From Bordetella parapertussis (GTDB lineage Bacteria > Pseudomonadota > Gammaproteobacteria > Burkholderiales > Burkholderiaceae_B), in NCBI GenBank assembly GCA_943331855.1, contig CALQNE010000099.1:1-11432 (forward strand): a DNA stretch of 11,432 nt, in the 5' to 3' direction. Position numbers and translations under genes: made by a program. Shown here in pieces: positions 1 through 7,650 of this stretch. How positions within the stretch are numbered: the stretch's first letter is position 1; every line of letters begins with the position of its first letter. The notes beneath the pieces are model-generated. The model was not told where the DNA came from, made no database searches, and saw nothing but the letters and a program-made list of their open reading frames with translations.

Positions 1-809
1 CCTAAAACGCGTATACGCCCGGGCTGACCGTTGATCTCATACCCGCGCTCAATCTCGACGTTATCGCTATACGAATTTGAAAAGTCGCCATTCAGTTGCA
101 TCCCATTTGACTCAACAGGCAGCAAATTACGCCCGATCCGAAACGCCCAATCGTCGTGGTAATACTCAATCGCCAAGCCACGGGTATAGCCACGCGCATC
201 TGCGGGTGTATCCCACGCCGCGTAATCCATCATCGACCAGTTCATAAACTGGGTGCGTGGATCATGCGCAAACGCATTTTGATCAAAAATATCGGTGATG
301 GCATAGACGCCGCCGGTGAACACAAGCCGCCGTTTATCAACAGATTCAGCAAATTGGTTAAAACTTGCTTCGCGCTCGACGGTACCGCCACCAAAACCAA
401 TGGTCTGACGCACGAAGGCACGTGCCCAATAGGAAACGGGATTATTACTCCCCGCTTTTTGTGCCTCGCCATTGGTGATGCCGCCAAGACCTCTTAAGTT
501 TGAAAACGGATTGCCTTGAGAAACTTCAGGATCGAGGAAAAACTCGGTGCCTTTCCAGGGGCGTGCCCCTAAAAACGCGGTACCCGTTAAGGTGTAGCCA
601 ATCTCGGTGTTCGGATTCAGACTACCTGGTAGAGAGTAAGGCGAAGCAAACTGCGGATGCTTTTGCCAAATAAACGTTGATTGAATGTTTACAGTGAAAT
701 GTTCAAACTCTGGCTCAAGCGCAACGACTGCTGCAGGCAAGCACAAACCCACGAGCGCTAGGGCACAAGCGAAGGTTCGAGCAAACTGAGGATTTTGAAA
801 AGAAAACAT
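1..809 (-). CDS. OprB-family carbohydrate-type outer-membrane porin, N-terminal part (cut by window edge)
   Basis: This is an outer-membrane beta-barrel porin of the OprB (carbohydrate porin) family. Only the first 269 codons are present; the gene runs off the left edge. The ATG at 809 opens a signal peptide (residues 1-30: basic start, hydrophobic core at about 13-29, probable cleavage after VVA30). Mature sequence then shows alternating strand-like stretches and family-typical segments: FTVNIQSTFIWQKHPQF near residue 40, GTAFLGARPWKGTEFFLDPE near 75-95, NLRGLGGITNGE, RRLVFTGG, HDPRTQFMNWSMMDYAAWD, and DDWAFRIGRNLLPVESNG. The family assignment rests on recalled similarity. OprB members are usually described as sugar channels, but the adjacent Fur box suggests iron or metal control, so the substrate is uncertain. 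The gene diverges from the two-component system at 967. No strong Shine-Dalgarno precedes the ATG. Confidence 0.85.
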   Translation of the reverse strand, partial: MFSFQNPQFARTFACALALVGLCLPAAVVALEPEFEHFTVNIQSTFIWQKHPQFASPYSLPGSLNPNTEIGYTLTGTAFLGARPWKGTEFFLDPEVSQGNPFSNLRGLGGITNGEAQKAGSNNPVSYWARAFVRQTIGFGGGTVEREASFNQFAESVDKRRLVFTGGVYAITDIFDQNAFAHDPRTQFMNWSMMDYAAWDTPADARGYTRGLAIEYYHDDWAFRIGRNLLPVESNGMQLNGDFSNSYSDNVEIERGYEINGQPGRIRVL

Positions 810-859
810 CAAGCAAACACTTATCAATAAACTGCTTTGTACTCAACGAGATCACCGCA

Positions 860-888
860 TGACGTCTGGAGACACTGAACAGACATCA
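860..888. repeat. Imperfect inverted repeat in the porin leader
   Basis: TGACGTCTG (860-868) and CAGACATCA (880-888) form a dyad with an 11-nt spacer and one mismatch. Read as porin mRNA (minus strand) the mismatch becomes a G:U wobble, giving a 9-bp stem. It ends 3 nt from the Fur box and lies 51 nt upstream of the porin ATG. It could be an operator, possibly for the neighbouring response regulator, or a hairpin in the 5' leader. The dyad is seen directly; its role is inference. Confidence 0.45.
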
Positions 889-891
889 AAT

Positions 892-910
892 ATTAATGAG
901 AATCGTTATT
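892..910. promoter_or_regulatory. Putative Fur box between the porin and the two-component system
   Basis: Bases 892-910 match 14 of 19 positions of the classical Fur consensus (three GATAAT-type hexamers, the last inverted); the core is AATGAGAATCGTTATT. On the minus strand an exact GATAAT continues from 913. The site sits 83 nt from the porin ATG and 57 nt from the regulator ATG, in an AT-rich divergent region, where bound Fur could repress either direction. A TATTAT element on the plus strand (907-912) and GATAAT on the minus strand (908-913) overlap it as weak -10 candidates, without convincing -35 partners. A 9-bp AT-only inverted repeat (888-896 and 953-961) also lies here and may be chance. 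Zur or Mur binding is a less likely alternative. Confidence 0.65.
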
Positions 911-966
911 ATCTATCTACTTATCTTTTAGCTGAAACATAAGTACAACAGGTTAATATTTCAACA

Positions 967-1680
967 ATGCGACCAACACCACAACTTGCTCGTATCTTGC
1001 TGATCGAAGATGAGCAAGATATGGCACGCTACCTGAGCAAGGGCCTTGAAGAGGCCGGCTACCTTGTTACCCACGCAGATCAGGCCCCTGAGGCACGCGC
1101 CTTAGCACTTGCAGGCCCTTGGGCTGTCATCATCGTCGACCGCATGTTGCCCCACGAGCAAGACGGGCTGGAAATCGTTCATGCGGTACGAGAGGCTCAG
1201 CTTCAAACACCAGTGCTGATCCTAAGCGCACTCGCGAGTTTAGACGATCGTGTGCGCGGTCTTCAAAATGGGGGTGACGACTACCTCACCAAGCCCTTTG
1301 CGATGCCCGAGCTTCTCGCACGTCTAGAAGCCTTAATCCGACGGGCTCAAACGGCCAACACGACGACCACCGATAGCCGAGAGCTCAAGCTCGCCGACCT
1401 TTCACTGGATCTGATCTCTCGTCGGGCTGAGCGCGCCGGCCTGCCCATCACGCTACAGCCTCGCGAATTCAAGTTACTTGAATACCTCGTGCGCAATCAA
1501 GGGCAAGTTGTCACGCGCACGATGCTGCTTGAATCGGTTTGGGATTTTCACTTTGACCCGGGTACCAATGTCATTGATGTACAAATAAGTCGCCTAAGAA
1601 ACAAAATAGATAAGGGCCACCCCATCCCACTCTTACACACAGTGCGCGGCGTGGGGTATCGGTTTGGCCTCGATGGATAA
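967..1680 (+). CDS. OmpR/PhoB-family response regulator
   Basis: This is a DNA-binding response regulator of 237 aa, the usual length for the family. The receiver domain (about residues 8-128) has the acidic pair E14/D15, phospho-acceptor D58 (IIVDRMLP), S87 at the Thr/Ser switch position, and K109 (YLTKPF). A winged-helix C-terminal domain (about 137-235) carries the family hallmarks PREFKLLEYLV, VIDVQISRLRNKID and the terminal TVRGVGYRF wing. The protein presumably accepts phosphate from the kinase encoded immediately downstream, whose gene overlaps its 3' end. The start at 967 places the ARILLIEDE strand at the expected distance from the N-terminus. Only a weak AGG lies upstream, so initiation may be poor or leader-driven. 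Its targets are unknown; the divergent porin next to a Fur box is the obvious candidate. Confidence 0.93.
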   Translation: MRPTPQLARILLIEDEQDMARYLSKGLEEAGYLVTHADQAPEARALALAGPWAVIIVDRMLPHEQDGLEIVHAVREAQLQTPVLILSALASLDDRVRGLQNGGDDYLTKPFAMPELLARLEALIRRAQTANTTTTDSRELKLADLSLDLISRRAERAGLPITLQPREFKLLEYLVRNQGQVVTRTMLLESVWDFHFDPGTNVIDVQISRLRNKIDKGHPIPLLHTVRGVGYRFGLDG

Positions 1681-3067
1681 CAGAGTTTGGCACTCAGTTG
1701 CCTTTCGTCTGGCCTTACTCTGCGGCGGCTTGGTCGTCGCCTCAGTCATGGTGGTGTCTTCCCTTTTTTACTTTGTCTCGCTCGGCCTCATGGAGCGCAA
1801 TATTGATGCAAAACTCTTGTACATCACTGACAGATTTAGCGAGAGTGCCCAAACGAGTGGTTTAGCCACTTTGGCCCAACGCATTGAGTCAACACTCAGC
1901 GACGGCGTCGACTCGGATGTCGAAATTTTGCTCCTGACTGATCCATCCGGTAAAAAACTCGCCGGCAACATCCCCGGCTGGACAGATGCTTCTGCGCCTT
2001 TTGACCAAACGATTGATCGCCTCGTCCCCCGGGGTTCGGGGGTTTCACCCAGCCGAGTACGACTGCACAAGCTCACAGATGGTGCGCTCTTGGTTGTTGG
2101 GCGCGATATGCAAGACTTAAGTGAGATCCGCAGTCTGATTGCGCGCGCAGTCATCATCGGAGGAGTGAGTGCGTTGCTCTTGGCAGTGTTAGGAACACTG
2201 ATGTTTCGTCACCAACTCGAACGACGAATATGGGCGATTCGCCACACGACACAAGATATTGAAGCAGGTAATTTAGATCGTCGTATCGCACTCTCGGGTA
2301 CCCCCGATGAATTCGATCGCTTGAGCGCTGATATCAATCGTATGCTTGACCGGATCCAACATTTGATGGAGGGCGTGCGTCATGTATCAAATACGATCGC
2401 GCATAATTTACGAACCCCTCTTGGTTTAATTCGCGGACATCTTGAAGAATCACTACGAGGTATTCCTGAGCAACGTCAACTAGAAGAAGCAGGTCACTTC
2501 GCAATCGGTGCTATTGATGATTTGATCTTAGTCCTAGAGAAATTATTACAAATTGCCGAGGCCGAATCTGGAGCCCGGCGCCAGCCCTTCGAGCGCGTAG
2601 AGCTTCGCGCTGTTGTCACAAACTTACTTGAACTGTACGACGCAGCGGCCGAAGCGTTGGGAATGACGCTTGTTGTAGACATTGAAGGTGAGCCTGTGAT
2701 CGCGGGCGACAAAGATTTACTGGCAGGGATTTTGGCGAACCTGATTGACAATGCGCTTAAGTACGCCGGACCCTCAGCTGAAATTCGCATTAAAGTTCGT
2801 GAAACGACTGAGGCAATCTCGTTGATCGTCCAAGACAACGGCCCCGGCATCATCCCTGAAGAGCGAACTAAAGTTCTTCAACGCTTTTATCGTTTGAGCT
2901 CAGATCGGCCTGGCAGCGGACTGGGCTTATCCATCGTCTCGGCTTTTACACAATTGCATGGTGGCGCTTTGCATATTGAGGATGCAAAGCCAGGACTCAG
3001 CGTGCGTATCGAACTACCTAAACCACTGGCGCCCACAACCGTCTCGTCGATTGCAAGAGAACTTTAA
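1673..3067 (+). CDS. Membrane sensor histidine kinase
   Basis: This is the inner-membrane sensor kinase partner of the upstream regulator. I prefer the ATG at 1673 (464 aa), which overlaps the regulator's stop by 8 nt, typical of translational coupling; a TTG at 1664 would add three residues. The layout is TM1 (about 10-36), a periplasmic loop of about 120 residues (37-156) with no recognised sensor fold, TM2 (159-178), HAMP (about 179-232), HisKA with phospho-acceptor H244 in IAHNLRTPLG, and an HATPase domain with N-box LIDNALKY (N360), G1 box DNGPGI (388-393) and G2 box GSGLGLSIV (from 414). All ATP-binding motifs are intact. The residue after His244 is Asn, where most HisKA kinases have Glu or Asp. 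The signal is unknown; the Fur box upstream hints at metal or envelope sensing. Confidence 0.92.
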   Translation: MDNRVWHSVAFRLALLCGGLVVASVMVVSSLFYFVSLGLMERNIDAKLLYITDRFSESAQTSGLATLAQRIESTLSDGVDSDVEILLLTDPSGKKLAGNIPGWTDASAPFDQTIDRLVPRGSGVSPSRVRLHKLTDGALLVVGRDMQDLSEIRSLIARAVIIGGVSALLLAVLGTLMFRHQLERRIWAIRHTTQDIEAGNLDRRIALSGTPDEFDRLSADINRMLDRIQHLMEGVRHVSNTIAHNLRTPLGLIRGHLEESLRGIPEQRQLEEAGHFAIGAIDDLILVLEKLLQIAEAESGARRQPFERVELRAVVTNLLELYDAAAEALGMTLVVDIEGEPVIAGDKDLLAGILANLIDNALKYAGPSAEIRIKVRETTEAISLIVQDNGPGIIPEERTKVLQRFYRLSSDRPGSGLGLSIVSAFTQLHGGALHIEDAKPGLSVRIELPKPLAPTTVSSIAREL

Positions 3068-3095
3068 ACACGCTGCAAGACACAGCATAAAGATC

Positions 3096-4541
3096 TTACG
3101 CGTCTAGCGGCCATTTTGGACGACGAATTTTGTTGTACGTGAGTGTTTTCCAATCCGGTGTTGCCACACCTTTGCCACCGACATAAATCACCTGTTTCGC
3201 AATCGTCGAAAATGACGCATAAAAATGCTGCGCAGACTTAACAATCACGATTTTCTTTTGAGCGATATTGCAACCAAGCTGTGTAAATAAATCAATGTTC
3301 ATCGCTTGGTTACGATTCGAGGTTAAAACGATTTCTATTCCTGCAGCCTCAACCAGGGCGCAATCACCAAGTGGTGTTTGACCGCCTGACAAACTTGTCA
3401 TTGACATCTCTCGCTTAAGCGCTTTAACAGTGCAAAGCACATCAACAGGTTGTCCTGACAAGGGGCCGATTTTTCCGCCTAAACGCATCATCAAGTTTGC
3501 GCCAATACCGGCATCAAAGGCGATCCGGGCTGCTACAGGATCCCAAAACGGGCCGATTGCAGCATTTTCAATCTTGCGCTCTAGGCAGCGTTGCAACATA
3601 AACGTTGCATCGCCCACCGCACCACTGCCAGGATTATCCGCACGGTCGGCAAGCACGACAGGCCCAACTGGCGAATTGAGCGCCTCATCCAGTGCTTCGT
3701 CAATCGTGCGATAAGGTACTCTGAGCGACTCACGCATAGCAATCAGTTCATCGGCTAATTGGCGTGCCAAGGTCTGAGCGCCGACTTGATCTGCATCGCT
3801 GTACACCAACACTTTTGTGCCCATTTCAGGCACATCACCTGTGGCGAACCCATGCGCGACCGAGACTGACAAAATACCGTTCTGCCCTTCAAAAGACTGC
3901 AAGCGCTTAACCACACTTGCACCGGGTTCGCGCGTCGTATGAATCGGCGTAATCATATGACAGTCAACCAGCGCAGCCACTGGCGTAATTTTCTTTTCGT
4001 ACGCGGCAATACACAGATCGACTAATTCTTCAGCGCGCGCCAAAATATCTGTGTGAGGATACTCTTTGTATAACACCAGCACATTCGCCTGAGCGACCAT
4101 CAGCGGGCTCAAATGCGCATGCAAATCGAGTTCAGCACCCACCACAACTGTGGGTCCGACGATCGCACGCACACGCTCGAGCACATCGCCTTCGCAGTCG
4201 TCATAGCCGTCCGCCACCATCGCGCCGTGCATGCCCAACACTACCATCTCAACTGGCATCGCTTTGGTGAGATCCGCCAGCAATTCATCGCGCAAGGTCT
4301 CATAGGCTTCGCGGGTCGTGATGCCACTTGGTTGGGCCGCCGCGATCATGCCTTCAGAAAGTGCCCAGCCTCGCTTTGCGCAGCGTTCTCTGAGTATATG
4401 CAACGGGGCACTTAAAAACGTAGGCTTGCCCGGGTGGGTACCAGCCGGGTAATAGTCGCGATCTTTAAACGACGCCAGACTCGTTGGCAAGGGAGAAAAA
4501 GTATTTGTCTCAGTACCAATTGCGGCAAAAAAAACGCGCAT
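3096..4541 (-). CDS. M81-family metallopeptidase (MlrC / microcystinase C-like)
   Basis: This 481-aa protein belongs to the M81/MlrC family (DUF1485 N-terminal domain plus MlrC C-terminal domain). It is predicted to be a cytoplasmic zinc-dependent hydrolase; no signal peptide is present. Family-typical segments are RVFFAAIGTETNTFSP at the N-terminus, LGMHGAMVADGYDDCEGD (102-119), the metal-ligand-like GAELDLHAH (D139, H141, H143), YKEYPHTD (H163, D165), LADRADNPGSGAVGD in the middle, and the C-terminal KSAQHFYASF...RRPKWPLD. Length is near the usual 490-520. The founding member opens linearised microcystin fragments, but most relatives occur in bacteria that do not degrade microcystin, so the real substrate here is unknown. 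The start is supported by AAGAGG placed 7 nt upstream. The gene is the last of the minus-strand run, 69 nt after the DUF945 gene, and converges on the kinase gene with a 28-nt gap and no convincing terminator. Confidence 0.88.
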   Translation of the reverse strand: MRVFFAAIGTETNTFSPLPTSLASFKDRDYYPAGTHPGKPTFLSAPLHILRERCAKRGWALSEGMIAAAQPSGITTREAYETLRDELLADLTKAMPVEMVVLGMHGAMVADGYDDCEGDVLERVRAIVGPTVVVGAELDLHAHLSPLMVAQANVLVLYKEYPHTDILARAEELVDLCIAAYEKKITPVAALVDCHMITPIHTTREPGASVVKRLQSFEGQNGILSVSVAHGFATGDVPEMGTKVLVYSDADQVGAQTLARQLADELIAMRESLRVPYRTIDEALDEALNSPVGPVVLADRADNPGSGAVGDATFMLQRCLERKIENAAIGPFWDPVAARIAFDAGIGANLMMRLGGKIGPLSGQPVDVLCTVKALKREMSMTSLSGGQTPLGDCALVEAAGIEIVLTSNRNQAMNIDLFTQLGCNIAQKKIVIVKSAQHFYASFSTIAKQVIYVGGKGVATPDWKTLTYNKIRRPKWPLDA

Positions 4542-4610
4542 ACCAGGCCTCTTGTTTAAATACTTGTGTGCGAAACAAAACTCACGTCTTGCGTCATCAA
4601 TCGAACACTT

Positions 4611-5891
4611 TTATTTTGGATGCAACGCGGAATTGATGAGCCCATCCAGATAAGCCATGTTATCCCTCACATCATAGTTTTTACCGTTTGCACGTACTGA
4701 ACCGTTGGCAAACTGAAAACTCGCTCTTAAGCCTTCTTTGGTCTCAGTTGCTATACCAAGCATCAGTGCAAGGCGCTTTTGAGTATTGTCAATGATGCGT
4801 CCCTGGGCCTCGAGTTTGCCGTTTGCACGCACCGACTGAGCAATTGAAAAAGAATCTTTCGATGCATTCGCAGGCTTGCTGACTTCAATTAAAAGATCTC
4901 CCTTAATTGAACCACTCCCCATCTTTGCAGAGATTTGCGGCAAACCAATTGAAAAACCTTTGGCAACTAAATTTTGTAGCGCCACACTTGCGCGACTTTG
5001 CTCATCCGCCGTCAGATTACGGAAATCATTTGAATCTGTGCTGATCGCCGACAGCGTATCCACACTGGCAATATCCAAACCTTTTACAGCCAGCTCAAGC
5101 ACCAAGTCACTGAGCTTTTGGCCCGCGACGCTCAAACTTGCCATTTTTGGAATCACTTGTAGTTCAAGCTGGCCGTTGCGCTCAGCAACTGACGCTTGCA
5201 CGGCAATCGCTTCCGCAGTGGCCTCTTTGGTACTAACCTTGCCGATCGAAAACTGCATCGTGCCAATGCCTCGGGCACGATTCTGAATATCACTTGTGAA
5301 GCTCAAGCCTTGTATATCCAAAGCATGATCATCACCCCGCGAGCTGATTCGATCTGTTTTCCAATCCAGTGCGACCGTTTTCTCTCCCCACGCAATATTG
5401 CCGCTAGAGGGTGATAGGTGAAAGAGGTCTTTACCCTGCTTCATGGCGAGCTCTGGTAGCTTTAAGGTGGACAAGGCCTTTCCGCCATAGCCAAGCTTAC
5501 CCTGCCCGGTCAATTTAATCTCAGAACCAAACATTCGATTGAACTCAGTACCAGATTGTCCGACGGGCTTAACCGTCCAGTTAAAGCGCATCGAGGACGA
5601 AGGTAATAACAAATGATCAATGCTGTAATTCATTTGAAGCGCAAACAATTGCTTGCCACTCTTTTGATCAACCCCCAGGTCATTGAAACGTATTTCAAAT
5701 TGGCCACTTGAAGAGAAGAGACCTTGCTTATGGTTGACTTCTGCCATACGGATTGCTGCCTCTTGCCCTGCTTTAGCGCTAATTTTTGAAATAATGGTCG
5801 AGGCAGAACGTCCGATATAAATACTCGCACCTAGCCAAAGTGTGACTGAAAGCACAACTAAGGCGACTAGTGAGATTAAAATTTTTTTCAT
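4611..5891 (-). CDS. DUF945 / YdgA-like membrane-anchored protein
   Basis: This 426-aa protein of unknown function resembles the DUF945 family (E. coli YdgA and YihF). One N-terminal hydrophobic segment (about residues 4-26, after MKK) should anchor it in the inner membrane, or act as an uncleaved signal, with the rest in the periplasm. The body is rich in short beta-strand-like repeats and Ser/Lys. Family-like points are GLFSSSGQFEIRF near residue 58, SIDHLLLP near 90, and the C-terminal ASFQFANGSVRANGKNYDV, which parallels the YANGQITLNGQ segment of YdgA. It is about 75 residues shorter than the E. coli protein. The ATG is preceded by AAGAG about 8 nt upstream. It starts 47 nt after proC in an AT-rich gap; TTGACG and TATAAG elements occur there but only 13 nt apart, too close for a standard promoter. 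Confidence 0.75.
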   Translation of the reverse strand: MKKILISLVALVVLSVTLWLGASIYIGRSASTIISKISAKAGQEAAIRMAEVNHKQGLFSSSGQFEIRFNDLGVDQKSGKQLFALQMNYSIDHLLLPSSSMRFNWTVKPVGQSGTEFNRMFGSEIKLTGQGKLGYGGKALSTLKLPELAMKQGKDLFHLSPSSGNIAWGEKTVALDWKTDRISSRGDDHALDIQGLSFTSDIQNRARGIGTMQFSIGKVSTKEATAEAIAVQASVAERNGQLELQVIPKMASLSVAGQKLSDLVLELAVKGLDIASVDTLSAISTDSNDFRNLTADEQSRASVALQNLVAKGFSIGLPQISAKMGSGSIKGDLLIEVSKPANASKDSFSIAQSVRANGKLEAQGRIIDNTQKRLALMLGIATETKEGLRASFQFANGSVRANGKNYDVRDNMAYLDGLINSALHPK

Positions 5892-5938
5892 GAAGTTGCT
5901 CTTATAAAAATATAGGTATCGTCAATAACTAAAAGAAA

Positions 5939-6772
5939 CTACCGGCCAAACTCTTTTGAGAGTTCTGCGGCCCGTTGATCTGCAGCTGCCATAGCCTGCA
6001 TCACAATTTTTGAAAAGTGCTGCTGCTCAAAGACTTCTAGTGCCGCAGCCGTGGTACCCCCCTTTGAGGTCACACGCTCGCGCAAGATGGCAGGTGACTC
6101 GGTTGATTCAGCGGCTAGTTTTGTCGAGCCAGACAAGGTCGCAAGCGCCAGCGTGCGCGCTTGCGCGTCTGTCAGACCTAAGGCGAGTGCTCCAGCGATC
6201 AGGGACTCTAAAAATAGAAATACATAGGCAGGACCGCTGCCCGACAACGCGGTGACTGCATCAATCGCTTGATCGTGATCCACCCAAACCACTTGACCGA
6301 CTGCCCTGAGCAAATTAGCCGCGGTCTCGCGATCCGGTGCAGACAGGCTGACGGGTGCGGCCATACCCGTCACGCCGGCGCCAACCAAGGCTGGTGTATT
6401 GGGCATACAACGCACGATACGTTCAAACGGAGCCTCAGGTTGCCCGAGCCAGGTCGTCAGCGAACCGATGGCTATCCCTGCTGCGATACTGATCACTAAG
6501 GTATCGGCCTTAAGCCAGGGCTTACATTGCAAAACGACTTCGCGCATCTGCTGAGGCTTAACCGCAAAGATCCAGACAGACTGCCTTGACAGTGCTTGGT
6601 CTGGCGACGCAGAAACGCTGACCCCACGAGCCTGCCACTGCTGCCGTAAGGTCTCAGACACTTCAACCACATGTAACGTTGAGGGGGGACAGCCTTGACT
6701 TAATAACCCTGAAACCAGGGCGTTCGCCATATTGCCGCCACCGATAAAGGCAACTGAAGGGTATTGATTCAT
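5939..6772 (-). CDS. proC: Pyrroline-5-carboxylate reductase
   Basis: This cytoplasmic enzyme catalyses the last step of proline synthesis, reducing 1-pyrroline-5-carboxylate with NAD(P)H. At 277 aa it has the usual length. The N-terminal Rossmann fold carries VAFIGGGNMANALVSGL (glycines 11-13), followed by FAVKPQQM, the conserved VRCMPNTPALVGAGVTG segment, and the C-terminal dimerisation domain with ALSGSGPAYVFLFLE and the P5C reductase signature PAILRERVTSKGGTTAAALEVFE. It begins 16 nt after ubiA, so it very likely shares its transcript. A modest AGG lies about 9-11 nt before the ATG. No lesion or missing motif was seen. Confidence 0.97.
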   Translation of the reverse strand: MNQYPSVAFIGGGNMANALVSGLLSQGCPPSTLHVVEVSETLRQQWQARGVSVSASPDQALSRQSVWIFAVKPQQMREVVLQCKPWLKADTLVISIAAGIAIGSLTTWLGQPEAPFERIVRCMPNTPALVGAGVTGMAAPVSLSAPDRETAANLLRAVGQVVWVDHDQAIDAVTALSGSGPAYVFLFLESLIAGALALGLTDAQARTLALATLSGSTKLAAESTESPAILRERVTSKGGTTAAALEVFEQQHFSKIVMQAMAAADQRAAELSKEFGR

Positions 6773-6788
6773 GAGAAGGCCTAAAAAT

Positions 6789-7646
6789 TCAAGAAAAAAC
6801 GATTGTCTCTAAAAAAATGCCTGCGAATACCGCACAACCAATCCACGTATTATGCAAAAAAGCGCGAAAACACGCGTCACGATCACGATTTCTAATCCAA
6901 TAAACATGGATCGTCCCCAAACTCACACCAACCAGGAGTCCTAACGAATAAGGCCAGCCGTAACCCGACACGTAGCCAACAACACCCAGTAACAAAAAGG
7001 TCATTAGATAACAAAAGGCCACACAGAATACATCGTACTTCCCAAACGTGATGGCTGAGGTTTTTAGATTTAAGCGACGGTCATCGTCTCGGTCGACCAT
7101 GGCATATTCAGTGTCATACGCGATGGCCCAGAAAACGTTTGCCACGAGCAGCAACCAGGCAACCAGCGGCACGGTACCCGTCGTCGCTGCAAAACCCATC
7201 GGAATTCCAAACCCAAAGGCAATACCAAGATAGGCCTGGGGTATTGCAAAAAACCGTTTAAATAACGGATAAGTCACGGCCAACACCGCAGCAACGACCG
7301 CGAGCTGCAGGGTTAGCCGATTCAACGACCACACTAACCCTAAGCTCAGTAAACCCAAGATTGCAGCTACCCATAGGGCTTCGCTGGGTTTAATCAAGCC
7401 GGCAGTGAGTACGCGATGTTGCGTACGCTGGACATGTCGATCGACATCGCGATCAAAATAATCATTCATCGCACACCCGGCCGAGCGCATCAAGACCGTA
7501 CCCAACACAAAGATCAATAAAATATTGACGCTCGGCCACCCGTTTGCCGCTACAAAAAGCGCCCAAAGCGTTGGCCACAGAAGCAACAAAATACCAATCG
7601 GCTTATCGATGCGGATTAGACGCCCGTAAAGAACAAGACGCTGCAT
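6789..7646 (-). CDS. ubiA: 4-hydroxybenzoate octaprenyltransferase
   Basis: This inner-membrane prenyltransferase attaches the polyprenyl tail to 4-hydroxybenzoate in ubiquinone synthesis. The 285-aa protein is mostly hydrophobic, with about eight to nine membrane segments, and has both Mg/diphosphate-binding aspartate motifs: NDYFDRDVD (N61, D62, D65, D69) and YDTEYAMVDRDDD (D178, D185, D187-D189). The N-terminal IRIDKPIGILLLLWPTLWALF is typical of UbiA. One oddity is HRVLTAG after the first motif, where relatives usually have RPL; V79 replaces that Pro. The ATG is 4 nt after the oxyR stop and has no clear Shine-Dalgarno, consistent with translational coupling. Confidence 0.97.
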   Translation of the reverse strand: MQRLVLYGRLIRIDKPIGILLLLWPTLWALFVAANGWPSVNILLIFVLGTVLMRSAGCAMNDYFDRDVDRHVQRTQHRVLTAGLIKPSEALWVAAILGLLSLGLVWSLNRLTLQLAVVAAVLAVTYPLFKRFFAIPQAYLGIAFGFGIPMGFAATTGTVPLVAWLLLVANVFWAIAYDTEYAMVDRDDDRRLNLKTSAITFGKYDVFCVAFCYLMTFLLLGVVGYVSGYGWPYSLGLLVGVSLGTIHVYWIRNRDRDACFRAFLHNTWIGCAVFAGIFLETIVFS

Positions 7647-7650
7647 GTGC

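Noticed and set aside
242..487. Open frame on the minus strand inside the porin gene
   Set aside because: It is out of frame with the porin, whose own frame is open from 809 to the window edge with a signal peptide and family motifs; the shorter frame is a shadow.
888..961. 9-bp inverted repeat AAATATTAA / TTAATATTT flanking the regulator promoter
   Set aside because: It is pure A/T in an AT-rich region with 56 nt between the arms; it is easily expected by chance.
1664..1672. TTG start for the histidine kinase
   Set aside because: It adds only three residues; the in-frame ATG at 1673 is stronger and gives a typical short overlap with the regulator stop.
3068..3095. Short GCTG/CAGC stem between the kinase and the M81 gene as a shared terminator
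   Set aside because: It is only 4 bp with no T-tract on either strand; not a credible intrinsic terminator.
3430..4415. Plus-strand open frames opposite the M81 metallopeptidase gene
   Set aside because: They are antisense shadows of an intact 481-aa family member; no family resemblance was seen.
5901..5925. Possible promoter before the DUF945 gene (TTGACG and TATAAG on the minus strand)
   Set aside because: The elements are only 13 nt apart, too short for a normal sigma-70 promoter, so it is not listed as a feature.
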